Shown piece by piece: positions 8,591 through 18,340 of a DNA stretch of 64,000 bases (its first letter is position 1; every line of letters starts with the position of its first letter). Position numbers and translations under genes: made by a program. The stretch is taken from positions 1,550,001 through 1,614,000 of the forward strand of contig OZ244871.1 of assembly GCA_965221105.1 (NCBI GenBank), read 5' to 3'. Origin of the DNA: GM7GCV1 sp965221105. GTDB taxonomy: Bacteria > Pseudomonadota > Gammaproteobacteria > Pseudomonadales > GM7GCV1. The notes below the pieces were generated by a model, which was not told the DNA's origin, did not search any database, and worked only from the letters and a program-made list of their open reading frames with translations.

Positions 8591-9364
8591 ATGCTTATAG
8601 TCATCTCACCTGCCAAAACGCTTGATTACAGCTCCCCGCTGACGACCGAGTTGTCAAGCATGCCTGATTTCATCGACGACAGTGCCGAGCTGGTAGAGCG
8701 CATGCGGGAATTGAGTCCACCCGAAATCGAACGCCTGATGGGTATCAGCAAAAAGCTGGCTGATCTCAATTTTGGACGCTTTCTCAACTGGAATAGGCAG
8801 ATATCGCACGACAATGCCAGACAGGCAGTTCTCGCTTTCAAGGGCGACGTCTATGTCGGGCTGGAGGCCGGGCGCTTTTCAGATGATGAGCTCCACTATG
8901 CGCAGGCACATCTGCGCATACTGTCCGGTTTGTACGGTGTCCTCAAGCCGCTGGATCTGATGCAGCCCTACCGCCTGGAAATGGGCACCCGCATCACCAC
9001 CAACCGGGGCGGCAACCTCTACGAGTTCTGGGGTGACAAACCAACCCAGGCACTCAACAATCAGCTCCGCACCCTGAAATCCCACACCCTGCTCAATCTG
9101 GCCAGCAGGGAATATTTCAAGGTGATCAATCCAGAAAGACTTGATGCCGAAGTCGTGACCCCAGTCTTCAAGGACCGCAGGAAGGGTACCTACAAGATCA
9201 TCAGTTTTTTCGCCAAGAAGGCACGCGGCTTGATGAGTGCCTGGGTTATACAGAATCGCATCCAGAACACAACTGATCTGAAAAAATTTGCCCTTGATGG
9301 CTACCGCTATTGCGATGCCAGCTCCCAGGTCAACGAGCTGGTATTTCTTCGCGATGCAGGCTGA
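8591..9364 (+). CDS. yaaA: Peroxide stress protein YaaA
   Basis: A 257-residue protein matching the YaaA/DUF328 family over its full length: M-L-I-V-I-S-P-A-K-T-L at the start, then G-D-V-Y-x-G-L, L-S-G-L-Y-G-V-L-K-P-L-D, P-Y-R-L-E-M-G-T, N-L-Y-x-F-W and the C-terminal F-F-A-K-K-A-R-G. In E. coli YaaA limits intracellular free iron during hydrogen peroxide stress and has a DNA-binding fold. The start fits the family and a moderate purine-rich stretch precedes it. The next gene begins nine bases downstream. Confidence 0.95.
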   Translation: MLIVISPAKTLDYSSPLTTELSSMPDFIDDSAELVERMRELSPPEIERLMGISKKLADLNFGRFLNWNRQISHDNARQAVLAFKGDVYVGLEAGRFSDDELHYAQAHLRILSGLYGVLKPLDLMQPYRLEMGTRITTNRGGNLYEFWGDKPTQALNNQLRTLKSHTLLNLASREYFKVINPERLDAEVVTPVFKDRRKGTYKIISFFAKKARGLMSAWVIQNRIQNTTDLKKFALDGYRYCDASSQVNELVFLRDAG

Positions 9365-9373
9365 TGAAGGCCC

Positions 9374-10144
9374 GTGACAGCTGTGGAACTGTCGCTCCTG
9401 CAACTTGCGCTTTTGTGCTGCGCAGGTTTTGCGGCAGGCTGGCTCAACGTCATGGCGGGTGGCGGTTCAATGCTGACAGTTCCCATCATGGTGTTCATGG
9501 GCCTGCCCGGGCCCGTCGCCAACGGCACCAATCGAATTGCCATTCTGGCCCAGAACATCAGCGCGACCCTCACCTTTTTTCGCCAGGGGTTTGGCCAGCT
9601 CAAACTTGGACTGAGCCTGACTGCGGCTGCCATACCCGGGGCCGTGGTCGGCGCGCTGGTGGGCGTGCGCCTCGAAAGTCCCTGGTTTGAACGGATCCTC
9701 GCCGTGGCAATGATCACCATCATGCTGCTCTCACTCAGGTCCGATCACCAGGCAGCATCCGATGGAGCTACTTCGAGCGTGTTCACCCGGCGACAACTCG
9801 GCTGGGGACATCTCTGCATGGTTTTCGGGGGGTTCTGGGGTGGATTTATTCAGATTGGGGTGGGTTTTATTCTGATGCCCATACTCCACCGGGTCATGGG
9901 GATTGATCTGGTGCGGGTGAACGCACTCAAGGTCTTTGTGATTCTTGGCTATACCCTGGTGGCACTGCTTATTTTTGCGGCCAACGCAGAAGTACTCTGG
10001 GTCGCTGGACTGGCGCTGGCATTGGGCAATGCAACCGGTGGCTGGCTTGGTGCCAGAACCAGCATCCGGAGCGGGGAGCGGCTGATTCGCTGGGTGCTGA
10101 ACAGTGTCCTGACCCTGTTTATCATCAAGTTGCTGTTTTTCTGA
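9374..10144 (+). CDS. TauE/SafE (TSUP) family membrane transporter
   Basis: A 256-residue protein with about eight hydrophobic segments arranged as two repeats. The first carries G-F-A-A-G-W-L-N-V-M-A-G-G-G-S and the N-G-T-N-R motif, and the second carries G-G-F-W-G-G-F-I-Q-I-G-V-G. These are typical of the TSUP family, whose members export sulfite, sulfoacetate or related organic sulfur anions. The start is GTG, nine bases after the yaaA stop, so the two are likely cotranscribed. The substrate cannot be inferred from the neighbours. Confidence 0.85.
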   Translation: MTAVELSLLQLALLCCAGFAAGWLNVMAGGGSMLTVPIMVFMGLPGPVANGTNRIAILAQNISATLTFFRQGFGQLKLGLSLTAAAIPGAVVGALVGVRLESPWFERILAVAMITIMLLSLRSDHQAASDGATSSVFTRRQLGWGHLCMVFGGFWGGFIQIGVGFILMPILHRVMGIDLVRVNALKVFVILGYTLVALLIFAANAEVLWVAGLALALGNATGGWLGARTSIRSGERLIRWVLNSVLTLFIIKLLFF

Positions 10145-10223
10145 CAGGCTCTCGGACAACTCGTCGCGCTCGCAGTATTTCGGGTGGAAAACTGGGGTAG
10201 AATGCGCACATCGGCCTGACTCA

Positions 10224-10781
10224 ATGAACCTCGAACTCAAGGTGCAACAACTTACGCGCTGGGTGGACGCCGCCACCGAATGGCTTGGAAAAATGCTCGC
10301 CTGGCTCTGTCTCCTGATGATGCTAGTTACCTGCCTGGTGGTTGCCATGCGGTACCTGTTCCAGTCCGGCAATATCATCTTTGTTCAGGAAACGGTCACC
10401 TATCTTCATTCGGCGGTTTTTTTGTTGGCTTCGGGCTGGACGCTCAAACACCAGGGGCATGTACGCGTCGACTTGTTCTACCGAAATTTCAGTACTCGCA
10501 CGAAAGCCTGGATTGATGCTCTGGGCACATTGATATTTCTGTTGCCAATATGCGTACTGATCTTTTTTTCCAGCCTGGATTTTGTTGGGTTGTCCTGGTC
10601 GATACGTGAAACTTCAGGTGATGCCGGAGGCGTACCTCTGGTCTATCTGCTCAAAACAATGATCCCTCTCATGGCACTGGTACTGGCGGTTCAGGGGGTA
10701 GCTGAACTGGTTCGCAACGTACTCTTTCTCTGTGGCATTGCTGCACCTGAGTCAGAAGGCATGCCTGAATTTCACCTCTAG
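10224..10781 (+). CDS. dctQ: TRAP transporter small permease (DctQ type)
   Basis: A 185-residue protein with four hydrophobic segments and the DctQ pattern of an N-terminal helix with R-Y-L-F followed by G-H-V-R-V-D-L-F. The small permease sits with the large permease in the inner membrane and helps receive solute from the periplasmic binding protein. It is followed after 31 bases by the large permease gene. The family match, the position and the length agree. Confidence 0.9.
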   Translation: MNLELKVQQLTRWVDAATEWLGKMLAWLCLLMMLVTCLVVAMRYLFQSGNIIFVQETVTYLHSAVFLLASGWTLKHQGHVRVDLFYRNFSTRTKAWIDALGTLIFLLPICVLIFFSSLDFVGLSWSIRETSGDAGGVPLVYLLKTMIPLMALVLAVQGVAELVRNVLFLCGIAAPESEGMPEFHL

Positions 10782-10812
10782 TCCAGGACTGAGGTGGTCG
10801 GCCGACTGCAGC

Positions 10813-12186
10813 ATGCTTGAATTTATACCCCTCTTCCTGTTTGCGGCGGTCTGTCTGCTATTGATGCTGGGCTATCCCGTGGCCCTGACCCTGGCTGGTA
10901 CCGCACTGCTGTTTGCCGCCGGAGGCATAGTCGGGGGGATATTTGACCCTAGCCTGCTGAAAGCCATACCGGACAGGCTGTACGGGACCATGCTGAACGA
11001 AACCCTGATTGCGGTTCCACTTTTTGTCCTCATGGGAATACTGCTGGAGAAGTCCCAACTGGCAGAGGAGCTGCTGGAGAGCATGGCACAGGCTTTTGGC
11101 AGAATACCCGGTGGACTGGGTATCTCTGTGATTCTGGTCGGCATGCTGCTGGCAGCATCAACCGGCATTGTCGGCGCCACCGTGGTTGCCATGGGCCTCA
11201 TGTCCTTGCCCACTATGCTCAAGCGCGGTTACGACACTCGCCTGGCCACCGGGACAATTTGCGCCACCGGAACCCTGGGGCAGATTATCCCACCCTCCAT
11301 TGCACTGGTTCTTCTTGGTGACATCATGTCTACCGCCTACCAGCGTGCCCAACTGAACATGGGTGTCTACAACACCCAGACGGTCAGCGTGGGCGATCTG
11401 TTTATAGGCGCACTTGTTCCGGGCCTGATGCTGGTAGTGGCCTACCTTGTCTATGTGGCTTTGACCGCCTACCGAAACCCACAGATGGCACCACCTGCTG
11501 AAGATCTGGGCGAAGCCAGCACCCGCAGCCTGGTGCTCAGCCTCGCACCCCCCATCAGCCTCATGGTGCTGGTTCTGGGTTCAATCATTGCCGGTGTTGC
11601 TACGCCAACCGAGGCCGCCGCAGTCGGTGCACTGGGTGCCATGGTGCTTGCAGCGGTAAAACGCAAACTCAGCCTGACGATGATGCGACACACTCTGGAA
11701 GGCGCCGTGGAAATGACCAGCATGGTGTTTCTGATACTGATTGGCGCTTCGCTGTTTTCTTTGGTATTCAGGGGCTATGGCGGTGAGGAGCTGGTGCAGT
11801 CAATCTTTGCCGACATGCCAGGTGGCACCACGGGTGCGGTCGTTGTTGTCATGCTGGTGATCTTCCTGCTCGGTTTCATTCTGGATTTTATTGAGATCAC
11901 CTTTGTGGTGGTTCCCATTGTCGGGCCTATACTGCTGATGATGGGGCTGGACCCAATCTGGCTTGGTGTCATGATTGCCATCAACCTGCAGACCTCCTTT
12001 CTCACGCCACCCTTTGGCTTTGCACTCTTCTATCTGCGTGGCGTCACGCCCGATGAGGTGGAGACTTCTGTCATCTACCGCGGTGTCATCCCCTTCATCG
12101 CTATACAGCTTGCCGTTCTGGTCGCCCTGGCAATCTGGCCACAACTGGTAACCTGGTTCCCCTATGCCATCCGAGCTGCAGGCTGA
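10813..12186 (+). CDS. dctM: TRAP transporter large permease (DctM type)
   Basis: A 457-residue membrane protein with about twelve helices. It contains the DctM features P-L-F-V-L-M-G, G-G-L-G-I-S-V, the hairpin A-T-G-T-L-G-Q-I-I-P-P-S and the second-half T-P-T-E-A-A-A-V-G-A. TRAP large permeases use the sodium gradient to import organic acids. The start at 10813 is chosen because translation from there begins M-L-E-F-I-P-L-F-L-F, the usual N-terminus. The last 23 bases overlap the following nhaC gene. The matching binding protein gene lies beyond nhaC on the other strand. Confidence 0.92.
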   Translation: MLEFIPLFLFAAVCLLLMLGYPVALTLAGTALLFAAGGIVGGIFDPSLLKAIPDRLYGTMLNETLIAVPLFVLMGILLEKSQLAEELLESMAQAFGRIPGGLGISVILVGMLLAASTGIVGATVVAMGLMSLPTMLKRGYDTRLATGTICATGTLGQIIPPSIALVLLGDIMSTAYQRAQLNMGVYNTQTVSVGDLFIGALVPGLMLVVAYLVYVALTAYRNPQMAPPAEDLGEASTRSLVLSLAPPISLMVLVLGSIIAGVATPTEAAAVGALGAMVLAAVKRKLSLTMMRHTLEGAVEMTSMVFLILIGASLFSLVFRGYGGEELVQSIFADMPGGTTGAVVVVMLVIFLLGFILDFIEITFVVVPIVGPILLMMGLDPIWLGVMIAINLQTSFLTPPFGFALFYLRGVTPDEVETSVIYRGVIPFIAIQLAVLVALAIWPQLVTWFPYAIRAAG

Positions 12187-13591
12187 CGACAATCAGCCAA
12201 GCCTGATTCACGCTGCCCTCTGCTGTCTTGGTCTGTTGGGCTGGGTCGGAACGGGACTTTTTATTCTGCAGGCCGGGCTGCATGGTATTTTGCTGATCGG
12301 CCTGGTCTGGGTTGTCGGTAACGCACTGCTGCTTGGAAATCGCTACCAACGGGTCCGTGAGGCTATGCTGGCTGGCACCGCGCGGGCCATGCCGGCCCTG
12401 TTTATATTCCTGCTGATCGGTGTGGTGATCGTCACCTTTATCCACAGTGGTACTTTGGCGACGCTGATCTACTATGGCCTCAAGTTCCTGCACCCGGCTA
12501 TCTTTCTGCCGGCCGGACTGATTTTGTGCAGTGTGATGTCATTGGCTACAGGTACTTCATGGGGCACCATCGGAACCGGTGGTATCGTATTGATCGGTAT
12601 TGGTCACACCCTGTCTATTCCCCTCCCATTGGTGGCCGGGATGGTGATTTCGGGAGCCAGCTTCGGAGACAAGATGTCTCCGGTTTCTGACACAACCAAT
12701 CTTGCCGCACTGTCCGCAGACACTGATCTGTATGCGCATATCAGAAGCATGCTATACACCACGGGGCCTTCCTATCTGGTCGCACTGGCTGCTTTTGGCT
12801 GGCTCGGCTTCCAATATGCTGATCAGCCACTGTCCGCTGGGGAGCTCAAACTCCTCCTCAACGGGCTGGACAGCCACTTCACAATCAACGTGCTGATGCT
12901 CATGCCCATGATTGTGCTCATGGCGCTCGCCGTGCGCCGCGTGCCGGCGGAAGCTGCCATGATTGTTGCTGCACTTGTAGCCGCAGCACTGGCCGTCAGC
13001 GTTCAGGGATTTACCATGCGCGAAGTCATTAGTGGATTTTATGACGGTGCCAGTATTCAGACTGGCATTGATCGTTTGGACAGCCTGCTGAACCGTGGCG
13101 GTATAGTGGATATGGCCTGGACCTTCACACTTGCTGTGATTGCCATCACGCTGGGTGCGGTTCTGGAAGGATTTGGGTTTCTGCAGGTGCTGATACAGGC
13201 CCTTCTTGTGCGACTCAAACGCACCGCCACCCTGATCAGCTCAGCCATCGTCACGGCGTTCGCCGGCAATCTCGCCTTGGGCGAATCCTATATATCGATC
13301 ATTCTGAGCGGGCAGCTCTACCGGGAGTCTTTCAATGACAGGGGTATCGACAGGTCTGTCCTCTCACGCTCTCTGGAGGAAGGCTCTACCCTGATGACTG
13401 CTCTGATCCCTTGGACGACAACCGGGGCTTTCTACACCGCAACCCTGGGTGTGATGACTTTGGAGTATGCGCCCTGGGCGCTGCTCAACTGGATCAACCC
13501 GCTCATGGGCATTCTGTTTGCCTGGCTTGGCATAGGCGTGTTTCGCCACAGGGCAGCCCGAATAGAAAACGATCTGGATGAGCGACTCTAG
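12164..13591 (+). CDS. nhaC: NhaC-family Na+/H+ antiporter
   Basis: A 475-residue, roughly eleven-helix protein with the NhaC family segments G-T-S-W-G-T-I-G-T and F-G-D-K-M-S-P-V-S-D-T-T-N. The family exchanges sodium for protons or, in some branches, malate or lactate with protons. It overlaps the TRAP large permease by 23 bases, so it is translated from the same transcript. Exporting the sodium that enters through TRAP would be a sensible partnership, which is inference. Its TAG stop shares the palindrome CTAG with the stop of the convergent dctP gene. Confidence 0.9.
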   Translation: MPSELQADDNQPSLIHAALCCLGLLGWVGTGLFILQAGLHGILLIGLVWVVGNALLLGNRYQRVREAMLAGTARAMPALFIFLLIGVVIVTFIHSGTLATLIYYGLKFLHPAIFLPAGLILCSVMSLATGTSWGTIGTGGIVLIGIGHTLSIPLPLVAGMVISGASFGDKMSPVSDTTNLAALSADTDLYAHIRSMLYTTGPSYLVALAAFGWLGFQYADQPLSAGELKLLLNGLDSHFTINVLMLMPMIVLMALAVRRVPAEAAMIVAALVAAALAVSVQGFTMREVISGFYDGASIQTGIDRLDSLLNRGGIVDMAWTFTLAVIAITLGAVLEGFGFLQVLIQALLVRLKRTATLISSAIVTAFAGNLALGESYISIILSGQLYRESFNDRGIDRSVLSRSLEEGSTLMTALIPWTTTGAFYTATLGVMTLEYAPWALLNWINPLMGILFAWLGIGVFRHRAARIENDLDERL

Positions 13592-14850
13592 TCGTCCTGG
13601 GCAAGCTGGTCGAGCTGTCGGTTTTCTGAGTTTTCCCGGTACTCAAAGATCACTTTTTCGGACATCTCCAGCCAGGAGTGTGTGGTTTTCTGGAAATCCC
13701 TGTAGGACGCGTAAATGCGTCTGAAATCCGGATCCTTCTCCGATAACTCGTCGTAGTATTCCAGGGCAATGGCTTCCAGCCGGTTGAGCAGGCTTTTCGG
13801 CAGGGGCTGGGGATCGATTCCGGCCTGCTCGCGAAGATCACGCAACGAGGTGGCATTGCGGGCAGTATATTCAGCCAGCATATCGGCGTTCACCGCTTGG
13901 GTCGCCACATTGACAATGACTTGCAGATCTTCCGGCAGGGAATTCCAGGCGTCCAGATTGACCTGGAATTCCAGCATGGCCGAGGGCTCGTGCCAGCCGG
14001 GATAGTAGTAATAGTCCGCCACTTCGTGAAAACCCAGGGAACGGTCGTTGTAGGGGCCAACCCACTCGGTTGCATCGATGACGCCGGTCTGCATTGAGGT
14101 ATACAGCTCACCACCCGCTATGGCAACCGCCGAGCCACCCGCGCGGGTGAAAACCTCACCCGCGATGCCGGGGATGCGCATCTTCAACCCGCCGAGATCC
14201 TCTTCGGAACGGACTTCGCGGTTAAACCAGCCGGCCATTTGCATGCCCGTATTGCCTCCGGCGAAGGGCATGATGTTGAAGGGTCTATAGAGGTTCCTCC
14301 AAAGCTCGAGCCCACCGCCATAAAAAATCCAGGCATTCTGTTCCAGTGCACTCATGCCGAAGGGCACGGCGGTAAAAAAAGGTGCGGCCGGAATTTTACC
14401 CTTGTTGTAGTAAGCGGCAGAGTGCCCCATTTCGACACTGCCTGCGGACACTGCATCCAGTACGCCAAGAGCGGGCACCAGCTCTCCCGCGCTGTATACC
14501 TGCACTGTCAGGCGCCCAGCGCTCATCTGGTCGACATAGGTGGCAAAGAGTTCCGGCGCAGTTCCGAGGCCTGGCAGATTCTTGGGCCAGGATGTCACCA
14601 GCCGCCAATGGTACTGTCGCGCTGAGTGCTCGGAACCGGTGGCTTCAAACCCGGTTCCCGGCTGGTAGTGGCTGGCCCGTCCGCTGACGTAGAGCCCGCT
14701 GACCAGCACGAGCATAGCCACCAGGGCCAGAATAACCATGGGTGCCCAGCGCGGGTTTCCTGGCGTATCCTGATTCACGGATTCTGATTCCTGTATCAAC
14801 TCGTTACTGCCGAGTTTCAGATATCCTGACCTCGGGACTTTTTCTGTCAA
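13588..14850 (-). CDS. dctP: TRAP transporter substrate-binding protein (DctP/TakP type)
   Basis: A 420-residue protein with an unusual N-terminus: about 36 polar residues precede a single hydrophobic helix, so it is probably anchored rather than released by a normal signal peptidase. The mature part has the motifs S-W-P-K-N-L-P-G, A-G-E-L-V-P-A, G-N-T-G-M-Q-M-G-like, K-M-R-I-P-G and Q-T-G-V-I-D-A-T-E-W-V-G-P, close to the TakP branch that binds 2-oxo acids or other carboxylates as metal complexes. It converges on the permease operon and is not cotranscribed with it. The pairing with dctQM is inferred from proximity. Confidence 0.9.
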   Translation of the reverse strand: MTEKVPRSGYLKLGSNELIQESESVNQDTPGNPRWAPMVILALVAMLVLVSGLYVSGRASHYQPGTGFEATGSEHSARQYHWRLVTSWPKNLPGLGTAPELFATYVDQMSAGRLTVQVYSAGELVPALGVLDAVSAGSVEMGHSAAYYNKGKIPAAPFFTAVPFGMSALEQNAWIFYGGGLELWRNLYRPFNIMPFAGGNTGMQMAGWFNREVRSEEDLGGLKMRIPGIAGEVFTRAGGSAVAIAGGELYTSMQTGVIDATEWVGPYNDRSLGFHEVADYYYYPGWHEPSAMLEFQVNLDAWNSLPEDLQVIVNVATQAVNADMLAEYTARNATSLRDLREQAGIDPQPLPKSLLNRLEAIALEYYDELSEKDPDFRRIYASYRDFQKTTHSWLEMSEKVIFEYRENSENRQLDQLAQDD

Positions 14851-15484
14851 TTTATATGAGAGAGATTATACGCTGGGTTTTTTTTGCGTGTTTTCAGAAC
14901 TTCTAAAAGTGCATTGCATAAAAACCTTCTTTCCGGCGGCCGCACAGGGTGACGCGCGGGTCACACCGCCGCGCGGCGCACGGCCAGAAGGTATCGACGG
15001 GGCGCATGGCCCGAACCGCGCACCGTTCGGAAGATCTAATGCAGCCTGCATGCGATCCGGGAGCGGACCCCTCATACCGGTCGCCTCTGCGGTCATTTAC
15101 GACTCTCCGTCAGCCTTGGAGCGTCGAATCTCATTCCTGCTCCGTTTTCGCTTACTGTAAAGTATTCGGGAAACCATAGCCAGTTGTTGTTTAACGCTTG
15201 CGGCCAGTGCGTTAGCCTGGATGCCGAAACGGCCCATGTGCCGATGGCGGCACCAGGGAAGGCATGAGCACTATACTTGCCAGATGGCAGGAAAGGTGCG
15301 AGTATCCTGTGCACCGAACCGAACATCATCTGGAAGAAAGACCCTGGCAAGGAGCCGACTCGTGACCAGGCGCAGTTCACCCAGTTCTGGAAGGACGACA
15401 AGTTCACCGGCGAACGGATCAACGACGCACTTCTGAGCAATACCGAGAAACAGAAGGCCCGGGAGCGGGCGGGGGCAGACAGCT
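14851..15484. other. Intergenic region with possible 3' remnant of a broken gene
   Basis: The first 230 bases are GC-rich and show no gene. From about 15091 to 15484 one plus-strand frame reads as plausible protein except for a TGA at 15265-15267. Its last part includes I-I-W-K-K-D-P-G-K-E-P-T and runs to the start of the PHP-ATPase gene. I do not recognise a family. It may be the end of a gene lost when the neighbouring accessory unit was inserted, or chance. Confidence 0.3.
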
Positions 15485-18340
15485 ATGACCATCCACAACA
15501 ATCCAGACTGGCCCTATCCCGGTGCACGGTGGTGGAAGTTCGATTTCCATACCCATACGCCAGCATCGAAGGATACCCCCTGGCATGATCTGATTGATAC
15601 ACATGAAGAATTGACGCCCCAGCAATGGTTACAGTATTACATGGATGCAGATATCGACTGTGTAGCCGTAACCGACCACAATAGCGGCACCTGGATTGAT
15701 GCCCTCAATACTGCTTACGAAAACATGCGTCTGGCCGATGCGCCGGGTTTTCGTGAACTGCATCTGTTTCCGGGTGTCGAGATTTCCGTCAACGGTGGCT
15801 TTCACTTGTTGGCCCTTTTTGAGAAAGGTACAACCACCGCCGACATCGATAGCTTGCTTGGCAGGGTGGATTACGACGGAACCAAGGGCGATAGTGATGG
15901 CGTGACTCGAAAGTCGCCCATTGAGGTCATTCAGGCCGTACTGGACTCTGATGGCATTCCGATCCCAGCTCATGCAGACGATGCGAAAGGATTACTGCGC
16001 CTACAGGATAATTATCCGGCAAAGGCGGCGCTTGATGCCAACACCCTTCGGCAGGTATTGGCATGCCAGGACATTCTTGCCATGGAGGTTGTCGACCGCG
16101 CAAAAGCGAAACCCGCCGTGTACACGGACCTGGGCCTCTCATGGTCGGAAGTGATCGGCTCGGATTGTCACAACATCCGTAACGGGAATTTCCCCGGCTC
16201 TCGTTACACATGGGTCAAGATGTCAGCGCCCTCGCTCGAAGGCTTGCGCTTGGCTCTGATGGATGGAGAGGGCTTCTCTATCAGGCGCAGTGATGATACA
16301 CAGCCTCTCGATCCGTTCGTGTTGCCGGAGCATTTCATTGAGAGCATCGAGATCAACGAAGCACTCTATATGGGGCGGGGTCAGCCCACAAAACTGAGAT
16401 TTAATCCCTGGTTTAACGCACTGATTGGCGGGCGGGGTGCGGGCAAGTCGACGGTGGTGCACTTTTCACGGCTCGCCTTGCGACGTGAGGGCGAGGTGAG
16501 ACATCTTGATGAGAGAAGTGAGCCACGTATGACGTTCGAGCGGTTCAATCAAGTGGCACGAAATCGCGCCGACGAAGGAGGCTTGCAGGAAAGCTCATCC
16601 ACCACACTGGCCCTGATGCGAGATGGCGTGCGCCACTTTCTGCATTGGCGCCAGGATGGCGAGGGCGCGGCGGTGGAGGAACAGGGTGCAAATGGCCGAC
16701 AGGCATCTGCTAGCCAGAGTGTCACTTCCGAGCGCTTTCCGGTGCGTATCTTTAGCCAGGGACAAATCGCTGCATTGGCCGACGAAGGTCAACAGGCATT
16801 GCTGAGTGTCATCGACGAGGCGGCGGGCACCTCAGCACAGGAGGAGACCTTGGATGAGACCCGGCGCAAATTCCTGGCCCTGCGCTCACAGATGCGCGAG
16901 CTAGATGGCCAGATCCAAGGCCGCGATTCACTGATAGTGCAACTCGATGACGTGAAGCGCAAGCTGCAGCGATTCGAGGAAGCGCACCACGCCGAAATAC
17001 TGAAAGGGTATCAGCGCGCCAACCGGCAAAGGCGTGAGATCGAGCGGCAGTTCGATACGACGGAAAAGATGGCCCAACATATCGAAACGTTGGCTGACAC
17101 GCTGCAGCTGGAGGATTTGCCCGATGGGCTGTTTGATTCTACAAAAACAGACGATGGTGAAGCAATCGCGGTCGTAGCGGCGTTAGCCGAGGCCGCACAT
17201 GCAGCTGCGGATACAGTGCGCGACAGCGCCCAAAAGCTGCGCGCTTCGGTTGCTGTCCGGCGCTCTGAGTTGGCAAAGACAGCTTGGCAGATGGTAGTGG
17301 ATAAGGCTGGCAGTGATTATCAATCCTTGGTCGATGCGCTGAAAGAACAAGGTGTAACCGACCCGAGCGAATACGGTCGCTTGGTGCAGGAACGCCAACG
17401 ACTGGACGGGGAAGGGAAACGTCTGACCTCACTCAAAGATCAGCGCGACAAGCTCTCGGAACAGGCCCAGACGCAGTTGGAGAAGGTCTGGGAAGCGCGG
17501 CGTGGGATTTGCCGGGCGCGCCAGGAGTTTCTCGCCCAGGCCTTGGCGCAAAACCCATTCGTACGTATCGGCCTGCTGCCGTATGGACGTGACCCACTGG
17601 TGACAGAACGCTCATTGAGGGAAGAGTTGGGCGCGTCCTCTGACAAGTACAACGATGACATCTTCTTGCCGGAGGATGGCGATCGGTCGGCAAGGGGGAT
17701 GGTTGCTGATCTTTACCGGGATTTGCCCGACGATGTCCCGAAGGCGACTGAGATACTCGAACAAAGGCTGCAAGATATACGAAAGCGGTTCAGAGAGGCT
17801 TGCGGCGGGGGCGGTGACTTTGGTGCCTGGTTTAATAAATTTCTCTCGGCAGAGTCTTCTAGGCGCCCCGAGCTGTTGGATCGCGTGCTGACCTGGTTTC
17901 CCCAAGATACTTTGCAAGTGCGGTACAGCCGCCGGGGTGATGGAACGGATTTCCAGCCAATCACACAGGCATCAGCCGGACAACGCGCGGCGGCCATGCT
18001 CGCCTTCCTGCTCGCGCACGGCAAGGAACCGCTGATTCTCGATCAACCGGAAGACGATCTGGACAACCACCTGATCTACGATCTTGTCGTGCGTCAGATC
18101 CGTGAGAACAAGCTGAGGCGACAAATCATTGTGGTTACGCACAATCCAAATATTGTTGTCAACGGAGACTCCGAGATGCTTCATGCGCTCAATTTTTCCG
18201 CGGGACAGTGCCGGGTCGCTCAATCAGGTTCGCTTCAAGAAGAAACGATGCGCGAAGAGGTCTGCCAAATTATGGAAGGTGGGCGTGAGGCGTTCGAGCG
18301 CCGCTTTCGCCGGCTGGGCCGGGAGGTAAGTGATGTTTGA
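15485..18340 (+). CDS. PHP-domain nuclease fused to SMC-like ATPase (TrlF-type)
   Basis: A 951-residue two-module protein. The N-terminal PHP phosphoesterase has a complete metal-ligand set: His22 and His24, Asp64 and His65, Glu99, His163, and Asp227 with His229. An ABC/SMC-type ATPase is split around a long helical region: Walker A G-G-R-G-A-G-K-S-T at 315-323, coiled coil at about 440-620, signature S-A-G-Q-R-A-A, Walker B P-L-I-L-D-Q-P-E-D-D and an H-loop in V-V-T-H-N-P. Proteins of this layout are called TrlF-family AAA-like ATPases. A nucleic-acid damage or phage sensor with a phosphoesterase effector is a reasonable inference. It overlaps the next gene by eight bases. Confidence 0.85.
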   Translation: MTIHNNPDWPYPGARWWKFDFHTHTPASKDTPWHDLIDTHEELTPQQWLQYYMDADIDCVAVTDHNSGTWIDALNTAYENMRLADAPGFRELHLFPGVEISVNGGFHLLALFEKGTTTADIDSLLGRVDYDGTKGDSDGVTRKSPIEVIQAVLDSDGIPIPAHADDAKGLLRLQDNYPAKAALDANTLRQVLACQDILAMEVVDRAKAKPAVYTDLGLSWSEVIGSDCHNIRNGNFPGSRYTWVKMSAPSLEGLRLALMDGEGFSIRRSDDTQPLDPFVLPEHFIESIEINEALYMGRGQPTKLRFNPWFNALIGGRGAGKSTVVHFSRLALRREGEVRHLDERSEPRMTFERFNQVARNRADEGGLQESSSTTLALMRDGVRHFLHWRQDGEGAAVEEQGANGRQASASQSVTSERFPVRIFSQGQIAALADEGQQALLSVIDEAAGTSAQEETLDETRRKFLALRSQMRELDGQIQGRDSLIVQLDDVKRKLQRFEEAHHAEILKGYQRANRQRREIERQFDTTEKMAQHIETLADTLQLEDLPDGLFDSTKTDDGEAIAVVAALAEAAHAAADTVRDSAQKLRASVAVRRSELAKTAWQMVVDKAGSDYQSLVDALKEQGVTDPSEYGRLVQERQRLDGEGKRLTSLKDQRDKLSEQAQTQLEKVWEARRGICRARQEFLAQALAQNPFVRIGLLPYGRDPLVTERSLREELGASSDKYNDDIFLPEDGDRSARGMVADLYRDLPDDVPKATEILEQRLQDIRKRFREACGGGGDFGAWFNKFLSAESSRRPELLDRVLTWFPQDTLQVRYSRRGDGTDFQPITQASAGQRAAAMLAFLLAHGKEPLILDQPEDDLDNHLIYDLVVRQIRENKLRRQIIVVTHNPNIVVNGDSEMLHALNFSAGQCRVAQSGSLQEETMREEVCQIMEGGREAFERRFRRLGREVSDV

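Noticed and set aside
14941..15090. Possible tRNA or structured RNA in the GC-rich stretch after dctP
   Set aside because: No cloverleaf or T-arm consensus could be fitted.
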